From assembly GCF_002087335.1 (NCBI RefSeq), contig NZ_MWVJ01000011.1, forward strand, positions 1 through 50,068: DNA of 50,068 nt, given 5' to 3'. A program made the translations under genes and the position numbers. Shown one piece after another: positions 17,483 to 25,258 of this stretch. Below the pieces are notes generated by a model. That model was not told where the DNA came from and ran no database searches. It saw only the letters and a program-made list of their open reading frames with translations. The stretch's first letter is position 1, and each line of letters starts with the position of its first letter. The DNA comes from Pseudophaeobacter leonis (lineage in GTDB: Bacteria > Pseudomonadota > Alphaproteobacteria > Rhodobacterales > Rhodobacteraceae).

Positions 17483-19930
17483 ATGAGCAAATCCCCCTCA
17501 CCAGCCCTGCCCCCCTATCTTAATCTTGATCCAGAAGCCGCTGCAAAGAAATTGCCCGATCCAATCGGCACAGCCCGCTTTGCAAAAGCCGCCGCATTTT
17601 GCAGCAAGGGACGCGAAGATCTGGCGCGGCGTGGTTACGCTCCGGATGGGCAAAAACGACTGCGCAAATTCTCAACCTGGGAAATTACAAAATACTTGAT
17701 CCCAGTCGCTCCAGCCCATTTAAGGCGGGTGCTGAAAGCGCATCCCGACCTGCCACAAGGCGAAGGCGAAGGTGGCTCAAAATGGTTCACGCTGGAAGAG
17801 GTTCTGGAACTCAGACAGCATTTTTCCAGTGAAGGCGTCAGCACCAAAGAATACCTCCCCTATCGCCCCGAAGGCCTGCCTGCAAAGGTCGTAGCGGTTG
17901 CGAACTTTAAGGGCGGAGTTGGCAAGACCTCAACTGCCGCCCATCTCGCCATGTCGGCGGCGTTGGACGGATATAAGGTGCTGGTGATTGACCTTGACAG
18001 CCAGGGATCAATGACCTCGATCATGGGCGGTAAGGTGGCTGATGAGTGGCAAACAGTGTTCCCGCTGGTGGCCAAGGATTATGCCAAGGCCGTCACAGCC
18101 GAGAATGAAGTGCGCACTGCTGCCGGTCAGCCAGAAATCCCGCTGGACGAAACCCTGCAGGAAGCCCTGAAAACCACGCCAAAGGATGTGATTCAAAACA
18201 CCCATTGGCCCAATATTGATCTCATCGGCGCGCAGCTCAACCTCTACTGGGCCGAGTTCCAGATTCCTGTCTGGCGAATGGGGTTGCGCAGCTGGCCGCT
18301 GTGGGACGGGTTGACCAATTTCCTTGCGGACGAAAAAATCCTCGATCAATATGATGTGGTCTTTCTGGATACCCCTCCGGCGCTTGGCTATTTGACCATC
18401 AATGCGTTGGCGGCGGCTGATATTCTACTGGTGCCGCTGGGCGCGTCTTATCTGGAGTTCGATTCCACGGGGCGGTTCTTTGACATGCTCTACACCACCT
18501 TTGCCTCGATCGAGGACGGCGAAAACGCGGCGCAACGTGCGGCGGGTTTACCGGAAATCAAGTTCGAATGGGATGTTGTACGGGCCATCGTCACCCGGTT
18601 TGATGCCAGCCAGCAGACCGATATGGCCAATGTGATCCAGGCCTATTTTGGCGATTTCATGAATGCCTACCGGCAGGATTACACCGCGCTGGTGGGGCAG
18701 GCGGGGGAGGAGGTCAATGGGATCTACGAGGCGGACTATCGCGATTTTAACCGTGACACCTATGTGCGGGGGCGTGAAACCTTTGATCGCACCTATGCCG
18801 AATTCAAGGAACTGTTGATTTCGGCTGCTGGTGGCGCGATGCAAATATGGGAGATGAGCAGGATGGCTAAACGCAGACGGCTGACAGCCCCCGACGCAAC
18901 TGAACTGCAGCAGATGGAGGAGGGTTTCGTGGCGAAACCTTCGGCCAACCCGTTTGAGACAAAATCAGCCGTGCCGCCCATCGCGCAGGTCGCCGCCGAA
19001 GCCGCCAGCCTGAACAGCATGACCTCGGTCACGGACCGGGTGGAACTGGCTCGCGATCAGGGCGATGCGGCCCGTTGGCGCGCCGCAGCACAGGACGGAT
19101 TGGTGGTGCAGATGCTGGCCATCGAGGATATCGATCAGGATTTCATTCGCCGCGACCGTCTGGTTGAAGATGCCGAGGCAATGGCAGAGCTGCAGGCATC
19201 GATCCAGGCTAACGGGCTGCGCGCCCCGGTTGAGGTGGCAAAGACCGAGGCGGGCTATGGTCTGATCTCAGGCTTTCGCCGCCTGCAGGCCTATCGCGCA
19301 CTGGCGCAGCAAGATAGCAGTTTTGCGCTGATCCCTGCCTTTGTCCGTGAGGCGGGCGCGGGGCAGGTGGCCTATATTTCGATGGTCGAGGAAAACGAAG
19401 TCCGCGCCAATCTCAGCCACTATGAGCGCGGCCGCATTGCGGTTTTGGCGGCAGGGCAGGGAGTGTTTCCGTCGGTTGAGGCCGCTGTTGATACGCTGTT
19501 TGCGGCGGCGTCCAAGGCGAAACGCTCAAAGGTGCGCAGCTTTGCCAGGGTGCACGAGGCTCTTGGGGATCTGTTGCAGTTCCCGACCGGGTTGACGGAA
19601 AAGTCAGGTCTTGCGCTGGCCAGCGCGTTGCAGGCCGGAGGGCAATCCCATCTGCGCACGGCCCTTGCTGGTGGGGCGCCGCAGGATGCCAAAACGGAAT
19701 GGGTTCTTTTGCAGCAGGCTCTGAAAGCAGACGGAGCAGCACCGCGCAACAAATCTCGCGGTGGGCGGCCGCAGGAAATCACCCGGCTGCCTGCGCGCGG
19801 CCTTCCCAAAGGCGGTGCGCTGAGTGCTGAGATCTCGGCGGATAGTCTGCGCATAGAGCTGAAGGGCAGGGTGCTGAACGCCGATACTGCGGAGCGGATT
19901 TTGCAGTTGATCGCCCGCCAGATTGGCTAA
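17483..19930 (+). CDS. parA: ParA partition ATPase, read here in one frame with ParB
   Basis: The first about 460 residues are a plasmid ParA with an N-terminal HTH-type domain and a Walker-type ATPase: VVAVANFKGGVGKTSTAAHL (P loop, about residues 134-153), VLVIDLDSQGSMTS and YDVVFLDTPPALGYL. It would drive plasmid segregation with ParB and parS. The start at 17483 has GAGG upstream and an AACATGTT palindrome at 17462-17469. The frame runs unbroken into ParB, making 815 residues. Restoring one c near 18825 would instead end ParA as SACWWRDANMGDEQDG with a TAA at 18868-18870, overlapping the parB ATG by 8 bases. I think separate genes are more likely than a true fusion. Confidence 0.85.
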   Translation: MSKSPSPALPPYLNLDPEAAAKKLPDPIGTARFAKAAAFCSKGREDLARRGYAPDGQKRLRKFSTWEITKYLIPVAPAHLRRVLKAHPDLPQGEGEGGSKWFTLEEVLELRQHFSSEGVSTKEYLPYRPEGLPAKVVAVANFKGGVGKTSTAAHLAMSAALDGYKVLVIDLDSQGSMTSIMGGKVADEWQTVFPLVAKDYAKAVTAENEVRTAAGQPEIPLDETLQEALKTTPKDVIQNTHWPNIDLIGAQLNLYWAEFQIPVWRMGLRSWPLWDGLTNFLADEKILDQYDVVFLDTPPALGYLTINALAAADILLVPLGASYLEFDSTGRFFDMLYTTFASIEDGENAAQRAAGLPEIKFEWDVVRAIVTRFDASQQTDMANVIQAYFGDFMNAYRQDYTALVGQAGEEVNGIYEADYRDFNRDTYVRGRETFDRTYAEFKELLISAAGGAMQIWEMSRMAKRRRLTAPDATELQQMEEGFVAKPSANPFETKSAVPPIAQVAAEAASLNSMTSVTDRVELARDQGDAARWRAAAQDGLVVQMLAIEDIDQDFIRRDRLVEDAEAMAELQASIQANGLRAPVEVAKTEAGYGLISGFRRLQAYRALAQQDSSFALIPAFVREAGAGQVAYISMVEENEVRANLSHYERGRIAVLAAGQGVFPSVEAAVDTLFAAASKAKRSKVRSFARVHEALGDLLQFPTGLTEKSGLALASALQAGGQSHLRTALAGGAPQDAKTEWVLLQQALKADGAAPRNKSRGGRPQEITRLPARGLPKGGALSAEISADSLRIELKGRVLNADTAERILQLIARQIG
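18863..19930 (+). CDS. parB: ParB partition protein (C-terminal part of the joined frame)
   Basis: From the ATG at 18863 the frame gives a 355-residue ParB/Spo0J-like DNA-binding protein. The N-terminal nuclease-fold box is GYGLISGFRRLQAYRAL followed by ISMVEENEVRANLSHYERG; a central HTH region spans roughly residues 195-260, and the C terminus is likely the dimer domain. It should bind the GTTTCG palindromes, one of which (copy 3) lies within this gene at 18924-18938. A natural start at 18863 with overlap to parA would be normal for these operons. Confidence 0.82.
   Translation: MAKRRRLTAPDATELQQMEEGFVAKPSANPFETKSAVPPIAQVAAEAASLNSMTSVTDRVELARDQGDAARWRAAAQDGLVVQMLAIEDIDQDFIRRDRLVEDAEAMAELQASIQANGLRAPVEVAKTEAGYGLISGFRRLQAYRALAQQDSSFALIPAFVREAGAGQVAYISMVEENEVRANLSHYERGRIAVLAAGQGVFPSVEAAVDTLFAAASKAKRSKVRSFARVHEALGDLLQFPTGLTEKSGLALASALQAGGQSHLRTALAGGAPQDAKTEWVLLQQALKADGAAPRNKSRGGRPQEITRLPARGLPKGGALSAEISADSLRIELKGRVLNADTAERILQLIARQIG
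18924..18938. promoter_or_regulatory. parS-like palindrome, copy 3 (inside parB)
   Basis: GTTTCGTGGCGAAAC, differing from copy 2 at one position (C to T). It lies in the 5' part of parB, coding for G-F-V-A-K-P. The conservation of a 15-base word within coding sequence supports a binding role. Confidence 0.6.
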
Positions 19931-19945
19931 AGCCTGGGTAACGGT

Positions 19946-19972
19946 CCGGCGCCTGAGTAAAGCAGGCGCCGG
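19946..19972. terminator. Strong hairpin after parB
   Basis: CCGGCGCCTG, a 7-base loop, and CAGGCGCCGG form a perfect 10-bp stem 16 bases after the parB stop, between two convergent genes. There is no T run on either side, so it may act as a transcription block or RNA 3' end by stem strength alone. Confidence 0.55.
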
Positions 19973-19991
19973 GGATTCAAAGCAAAAGGTC

Positions 19992-20006
19992 TAGCCAGAC
20001 AGGCTA
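19992..20006 (-). terminator. Weak terminator hairpin after the epimerase gene
   Basis: On the minus strand TAGCC, loop TGTCT, GGCTA is followed by GACCTTTTG, just after the epimerase stop at 20015. A short stem with a modest T run; weak support. Confidence 0.35.
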
Positions 20007-20014
20007 AACCGGCT

Positions 20015-21028
20015 CTATTTGGCGTAGTAGTCTCTGTACCAGGCGACAAACTGGTCGATACCTGTGCGGAAATCGGTCTGCGGCTGATAGCCGGTCAGAT
20101 GTTTCAACAAAGAGGCATCGGCCCAGGTGGCCGGCACATCGCCAATCTGCATATCCATATAATTGCGAATGGCCTTTTTGCCGAGGCTTGTCTCAATCGC
20201 ATCAATAAAGTCCAGCAGCCGGATCTTTTCAGAGTTGCCGATATTCACCACCCGGTAGGGCGCGACAGGCGACAGGCTATCGCCCGGCTCGATCTGATCT
20301 TTGCTGTCGGGACGTTTTGGGATGACATCGACCAGCAGGCGAATGCCGCGCACCAGATCATCGACATAGGTAAAGTCGCGGTACATCTCACCATGATTGT
20401 AGATGTCGATGGGGCGGTCTTGCAGGATGGCATCGGCGAATTTGTAAAACGCCAGATCCGGGCGGCCCCAGGGGCCGTAAACCGTGAAAAACCGGAACAT
20501 GGTTGTCGGCAAATCCCACAGGTGGGCATAGGAATGCCCCATGCTCTCATTGGCCTTTTTGGTTGCCGCATAGATGGTGAGCGGCGCGTCGGTGCGTTCG
20601 GTCTCGGTAAAGGGCATCAGGTCATTGCCGCCATAGACCGAGGAGGATGAGGCCATCAGCAGGTGCTCGACCTTCAGGCGCCGGGCTGCCTCCATCACAT
20701 TAAACGTGCCCATCACATTGGTCTCAAGATAAGAGCGCGGGTTCTCAAGGCTGTAGCGCACGCCAGCTTGTCCTGCGAGATGCACGATAACCTCGGGGTC
20801 AAACGCATCCGCCATGGCGTCAAAACCCTGCTGATCCTCCAGCATGGCCTCGGTGGCGGTAAAGTTGGGATACTGCATCAACAGGGCGTGGCGGCTGCGT
20901 TTAAGGCTGACATCGTAGTATTCGGTCATGCCGTCAAAGCCGTGCACGCGAAAGCCTTCGTCCAACAGGAGTTTTGCCAGATGAAAGCCGATAAATCCGG
21001 CAGAGCCGGTAACAAGAACGCGTTTCAT
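20015..21028 (-). CDS. NAD-dependent epimerase, UDP-glucuronate 4-epimerase-like
   Basis: A 337-residue extended SDR sugar-nucleotide epimerase. The Rossmann motif is VTGSAGFIGFHLAKLLL, the catalytic triad shows MASSSSVYGGN and TIYAATKKANESMGHSY, and the product-binding region FRFFTVYGPWGRPDLAFYKF is typical of UDP-glucuronate 4-epimerases of cell-surface polysaccharide synthesis. The gene is intact and stands alone, convergent with parB. Its 297-base upstream region holds a nested inverted repeat. The exact sugar is not decidable here. Confidence 0.87.
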   Translation of the reverse strand: MKRVLVTGSAGFIGFHLAKLLLDEGFRVHGFDGMTEYYDVSLKRSRHALLMQYPNFTATEAMLEDQQGFDAMADAFDPEVIVHLAGQAGVRYSLENPRSYLETNVMGTFNVMEAARRLKVEHLLMASSSSVYGGNDLMPFTETERTDAPLTIYAATKKANESMGHSYAHLWDLPTTMFRFFTVYGPWGRPDLAFYKFADAILQDRPIDIYNHGEMYRDFTYVDDLVRGIRLLVDVIPKRPDSKDQIEPGDSLSPVAPYRVVNIGNSEKIRLLDFIDAIETSLGKKAIRNYMDMQIGDVPATWADASLLKHLTGYQPQTDFRTGIDQFVAWYRDYYAK

Positions 21029-21180
21029 AGTGTTTTTCTGTTGTCCTGCGCTCGTGATGCCAAAGACCGCGGCGCCTTTGGGTATCTTGCCCGTGCAGCC
21101 GACCTGATAGGGCCAGCCGCTCCTGATGATCTTCTGGCCCCTATATCACGGCTTGAAGATCAGTGCGAGGGGCAGAGAGC

Positions 21181-21231
21181 CTTCCAGAAATCTACTGCGA
21201 AGCCAATGATTTCATTGATCTATCTGGAAAG
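21181..21231. repeat. Nested inverted repeat upstream of the epimerase gene
   Basis: CTTCCAGA (21181-21188) pairs with TCTGGAAAG (21223-21231) across about 34 bases, and within it AATGATTTCATT (21205-21216) is a separate short palindrome. This is the only structure I see in the gap 21029-21325, which should also hold the epimerase promoter. Role unknown. Confidence 0.4.
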
Positions 21232-21325
21232 CAGCTGGCCTGCGCGCCTCGCGTTTGCTGCCAGCGCCCAATTGAGCGGCGGGTTTTGAAGCCAACCAGC
21301 CCATCAGCACCGCCAACATCATGAC

Positions 21326-22432
21326 CTAGTGCCTCGAGCCCGCGCTGCATAGCCGCCACTCCGAGCGATACAGCCTGTCCAGCTTTTGCCAGCGGGCCTT
21401 GAAATCACCCACGCCATATTGGATACGATCGCCGACATGGCCCACAAACAGCGCGTAAAGATCGCTTTTGTTGTAGTCCTTTAGCACGTAAAAATTTGGC
21501 GTCACGATAAAGGCAGGGCCAAGCCGCCCGGCGGGCATCATCAAAAATCCCTGACCTGTGCGTTCCGCCGCAGGGAATGCGCGGCCAGAGACGCGGGTGA
21601 TACCCAGCTTTTCCCAGTCTGCAATGCTGCGGCTCTGATCCGGGCCCTCCAGCGCACAGGAAACGCTTGCTGGTACCGAGACCTCAAACCCCCAGTCGCG
21701 CCCCTTTTGCCAGCCATGCTGGGCCAGAAAATGCCCAATCGACATCAGCGTGTCGGCTTCAGAGCCCCAAATATCGGCGCGACCATCGCCATTGCCATCG
21801 GCAGCATATTTCAAAAAACTGCTGGGCATGAACTGCGGCTGACCCAGAGCGCCGGCCCAGCTGCTTTTCATAGCCGAGGCGGCAACATGCCCTGCCTCGG
21901 CAATTTGTAGCGCCGCGAGAAGCTCTGCGGTGAAATAGGGCGCGCGGGTGCTCATAAACCCCTTTGTGCCCAGAACCCGGAACACATTGTGCGGGATCTT
22001 GGCGCGGCCATAGGCGCTCTCGCGGCCCCAGATTGCCAGTATGATCCTGCCCGGCACACCGGTCGCTTTTTCAACGCGGCTGAGGGTGGTTGCATGGGTT
22101 CGCGCCATTTTGCGCCCCATAGAGGTGGCGCCATCCAACCCGCCTCGGCTGAAGTATTTCGCCGGGGCGCCGAACTCGGCCTGGCGTTGTTGTTTTGGTA
22201 TCCGGGGCGGGCTGCCGGGGGGCACCAGATCGGGCAGATCCCAGTTCAGCGTGACGCCTGAGAAACCCGCCTTGAAGGTGCGTTTTGAAATGCCAGCCGC
22301 CTTGGCTTGTGGCCAGAGATCCTGCTGCAGCCAGTTTTGAAACTGGCGCTCAACCTTGGCGCGGCTCTGGGCTGAGGCGGGCAGGGGCAGCAGCCACAGG
22401 GCGGCAAGGGTAACAAAAAGGCGCATAAGCAT
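21326..22432 (-). CDS. Lytic murein transglycosylase, MltB type, periplasmic
   Basis: A 368-residue peptidoglycan lyase with signal peptide MLMRLFVTLAALWLLPLPAS followed by AQS. The SLT_2 domain carries the catalytic Glu in ILAIWGRESAYGRAKIP, then SSWAGALGQPQFMPSSFLKY and DGNGDGRADIW; NFYVLKDYNKSDLYALFVGH ends the domain. It lacks a C-terminal peptidoglycan-binding domain. The start is put at the paired Met codons 22426/22432 because the signal peptide follows at once; the frame is open upstream but without signal. It is divergent from a second MltB-type gene. Confidence 0.86.
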   Translation of the reverse strand: MLMRLFVTLAALWLLPLPASAQSRAKVERQFQNWLQQDLWPQAKAAGISKRTFKAGFSGVTLNWDLPDLVPPGSPPRIPKQQRQAEFGAPAKYFSRGGLDGATSMGRKMARTHATTLSRVEKATGVPGRIILAIWGRESAYGRAKIPHNVFRVLGTKGFMSTRAPYFTAELLAALQIAEAGHVAASAMKSSWAGALGQPQFMPSSFLKYAADGNGDGRADIWGSEADTLMSIGHFLAQHGWQKGRDWGFEVSVPASVSCALEGPDQSRSIADWEKLGITRVSGRAFPAAERTGQGFLMMPAGRLGPAFIVTPNFYVLKDYNKSDLYALFVGHVGDRIQYGVGDFKARWQKLDRLYRSEWRLCSAGSRH

Positions 22433-22625
22433 GGGGCGGCTTCCGGCAAAATAAGAGGGTACTCTGTCGGCCAGACTAGCGGGTTTGGACCCTGAGTGTA
22501 GCCATGTGAAGCCATGTCTCGCCGTTTTCGGCGGGAACGAGCCACCGAGGCCCAACAAAGGCGGGCCATTGATTGCAAGCGGCCCGAGATGCGCTAGGAT
22601 AAAAGAAAAACAGCGAGCAGGTATC

Positions 22626-23778
22626 ATGGGTATTACCAGACGGTCATTTGGATTTGGGCTTGCGGGCTTTGGGCTTGTGGCCTGCAGCAATATTTCCGCC
22701 TCTGGCGCGGGCACCACAGGGGTGGCAAAGGCAGGATTGCCAGCTGATCTGCGGCCCAGTCCCAATGCAGGCTATGACGCCTGGGTGGCCAGTTTTCACA
22801 CCAGAGCCCAGTCACAGGGGATTTCCGCCGCCACCTTACAGGCTGGGTTTCGCAATACGGGCTATCTGCCCGGCGTCATCAAACGCGACCGCAACCAGAC
22901 CGAATTCAAACGCAGCCTTGAGGATTATCTCTCGATTGCGGTTTCGGATGAACGGGTCAGCAAGGGGCGCGCCGCCTATCAGCGCCATCAGAGCACCCTG
23001 CGGGCGCTCGAGTCGAAATACGGCGTGGATGCCTCGATCATTGCTGCGATCTGGGGGCTCGAGAGCTTTTATGGCGACCGGCGCGGCGATGTTCCGGTGA
23101 TTTCAGCCACCTCGACGCTGGCCTATGACGGCAGGCGCGGTGCGTTTTTTGAAAAACAGCTGATTGCGGCGCTGAAAATCCGCAGAATGGCGACATTTCT
23201 GCGGCAAAACTGACTGGCAGCTGGGCCGGTGCCATGGGGCATACCCAGTTTATTCCGACGTCTTATCAGGCCTTTGCGGTGGATTTCACCGGCGATGGGC
23301 GGCGCGATATCTGCTCCGAGGATCCGACAGATGCGCTGGCCTCGACAGCGGCTTACCTTGCGCGCAATGGCTGGACACGGGGCCAAAGCTGGGGCCGCGA
23401 AGTCTCACAGGCGCCGCTGCCAATGGTGCCGTTTTACAGCCGCAGGCCGGTGGCCCCAGTTTTGTGGTCACAGGCAATTTTCGCGCCATCAAGCGCTACA
23501 ACAACTCAGATGCCTATGCCATCGGTGTGGGCCATCTGGCGGACCGCATCGCAGGCGGCGGGCCGCTAAAGGGCAGCTTTCCGCCGGACGCCAATGGGCT
23601 GACCAAGGACGACCGGGTTGCCCTGCAACAACGCCTGACTTCCAAAGGGTTTGATACCGGTGGCAGCGACGGGGTGATTGGTCCCAAAAGCCAGGCCGCC
23701 ATCAGCGCCTATCAGGCGAGCATTGGCCAGCCCGCCACCGGCATCCCCTCGCTTGCATTGTTGCGCAGTCTGGGCTGA
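22626..23778 (+). CDS. Lytic murein transglycosylase with peptidoglycan-binding domain (two frameshifts)
   Basis: An MltB-type enzyme of about 384 residues after repair. The N terminus ITRRSFGFGLAGFGLVAC combines a twin-arginine-like motif with a lipobox cysteine, so it is probably a lipoprotein. The catalytic Glu is in IIAAIWGLESFYGDRRGDVP. Breaks: one base missing near 23181 (LKI then QNGDISAAKLTGSWAGAMGH), and one t missing in the tttt run at 23432-23435 (FLQPQAGGPSFVVTGNFRA). The end (KDDRVALQQRLTSKGFDTGG onward) is a PG_binding_1 domain. A strong terminator follows. Confidence 0.85.
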
Positions 23779-23818
23779 GGCTACCCTGACTAAATATGAG
23801 ACTGTGATTGAGACGACG

Positions 23819-23841
23819 GGGCGGCTTTGGCCGCCCTTTTT
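23819..23841 (+). terminator. Rho-independent terminator after the second transglycosylase gene
   Basis: GGGCGGC, loop TTTG, GCCGCCC, then TTTTT: a perfect 7-bp stem with a T run, 41 bases after the stop. Confidence 0.85.
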
Positions 23842-23909
23842 CGTTTCAGCTCATATGGTTTTGCGACAAGGCCTGAATTCGGCATTGCATTTCACTATCA
23901 CGATTTGAA

Positions 23910-23923
23910 TTCCACATATTGAA
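23910..23923. promoter_or_regulatory. Candidate IclR operator upstream of the acyl-CoA dehydrogenase operon
   Basis: TTCCACATATTGAA; its reverse strand with flanks reads ATATGTGGAATTC, which matches ATATGGTGGAATTC in front of the iclR gene except for one missing G. It lies in an AT-rich patch 127 bases before the first dehydrogenase start, the gene-free gap 23842-24049. Confidence 0.45.
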
Positions 23924-24049
23924 ATTATTAATTCGCCGGTCTATACCTGCCCCAAACGCGCCCGCTCCGGTCCGGGGGCGGTCAAACACAGCGCAGTGAG
24001 TTTAAGGCGTACTATTTGAGTGCGCGTAAAATATTGAGGCGAGGTCGAG

Positions 24050-25246
24050 ATGGATCTGAACTACACCCCCCAGCAGGAGGCCTTTCGCGCCGAGGTGCGG
24101 GCGTTCCTGGCAGAAAATCTGCCAGTTGCGCTGAGCGAGAAGGTGCGTCTGGGCAAACGGATCTCCAAGGCCGATACCGAAACCTGGAACGCCATCATGA
24201 ATGCGCAGGGCTGGCTGGCAGCCAACTGGCCAAAGCAATACGGTGGCGCCGAATGGGATGCGGTGCAGCGTCAGATTTTCGAGGAAGAGGCCTGCCTGGC
24301 CCACGCGCCGCGCCTGGTGCCCTTTGGTCTGTCGATGCTGGCGCCGGTGCTGTTGCAGTTTGGCAGCGAAGCGCAGCGGCAGCGCTTTTTGCCCCGCATC
24401 CTCAGTGGTGAGGACTGGTGGTGTCAGGGCTATTCCGAGCCCGGTGCCGGATCAGACCTTGCGGCGGTGAAAACCCGCGCCGAGCTGGAGGACGACCACT
24501 ATGTGGTCAACGGACAAAAGACCTGGACCACCCTGGGACAGCACGCCAACTGGATCTTTTGCCTGGTGCGCACCAACCCGGATGTCAAAAAGCAGGCCGG
24601 AATTTCGTTCTTGCTGATCGACATGACGACTCCCGGTGTCACCGTGCGCCCGATCACGCTGATCGACGGCGAGGCCGAGGTGAACGAGGTCTTCTTTGAT
24701 AACGTGCGGGTGCCGGTGGAGAATCTGGTCGGCGAGCAGGACATGGGCTGGCCCTATGCGAAATACCTGCTGACCCATGAGCGGACTAATATCGCCGGGG
24801 TTGGCTTTTCTAATGCGGCGCTGGCGACCCTGAAAAAAGTTGCCGCGGCGACAATGACCGGGGGGCGACCCTTGGATCAGAACCCACATTTTGCCGGTCG
24901 TATGGCGCAGGTTGAAATCGACCTGATGGCGATGCGTACCACCAATCTGCGCGTTGTCAGCGCGGCGGCGGCGGGTCAGGCGCCGGGCGCTGAAAGCTCG
25001 ATGCTCAAGGTCAAAGGCACCCTGATCCGGCAAGAGCTTACATCGCTGCTGCGCCGGGCTGCCGGGCCTGATGCCATGCCGTTTTTGCCAGAATATCTGG
25101 ACGGCGGCGACAATCAGGACCCGATGGGCCCCGAGCACACAGCCGCTGCCGCGCCGGCCTATTTCAACATGCGCAAATTGTCGATCTTTGGCGGCTCTAA
25201 CGAGGTGCAACGCAGCATCATCGCCAAAACGATCCTGGAACTTTGA
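24050..25246 (+). CDS. Acyl-CoA dehydrogenase (PimC-like, large partner)
   Basis: A 398-residue FAD acyl-CoA dehydrogenase. It shows YSEPGAGSDLAAVKTRAE and VVNGQKTWTTLGQHANWIF (FAD and acyl binding), HERTNIAGVGFSNAAL, and the C-terminal IFGGSNEVQRSIIAKTIL. The residue pattern resembles the pimeloyl-CoA dehydrogenase large-subunit class, whose members pair with a second, more divergent dehydrogenase, as here. GAGGTCGAG precedes the ATG. It is the first gene of a catabolic operon with a ligase and TRAP transporter. Substrate unknown. Confidence 0.87.
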   Translation: MDLNYTPQQEAFRAEVRAFLAENLPVALSEKVRLGKRISKADTETWNAIMNAQGWLAANWPKQYGGAEWDAVQRQIFEEEACLAHAPRLVPFGLSMLAPVLLQFGSEAQRQRFLPRILSGEDWWCQGYSEPGAGSDLAAVKTRAELEDDHYVVNGQKTWTTLGQHANWIFCLVRTNPDVKKQAGISFLLIDMTTPGVTVRPITLIDGEAEVNEVFFDNVRVPVENLVGEQDMGWPYAKYLLTHERTNIAGVGFSNAALATLKKVAAATMTGGRPLDQNPHFAGRMAQVEIDLMAMRTTNLRVVSAAAAGQAPGAESSMLKVKGTLIRQELTSLLRRAAGPDAMPFLPEYLDGGDNQDPMGPEHTAAAAPAYFNMRKLSIFGGSNEVQRSIIAKTILEL

Positions 25247-25258
25247 GAGGCCGCAATC

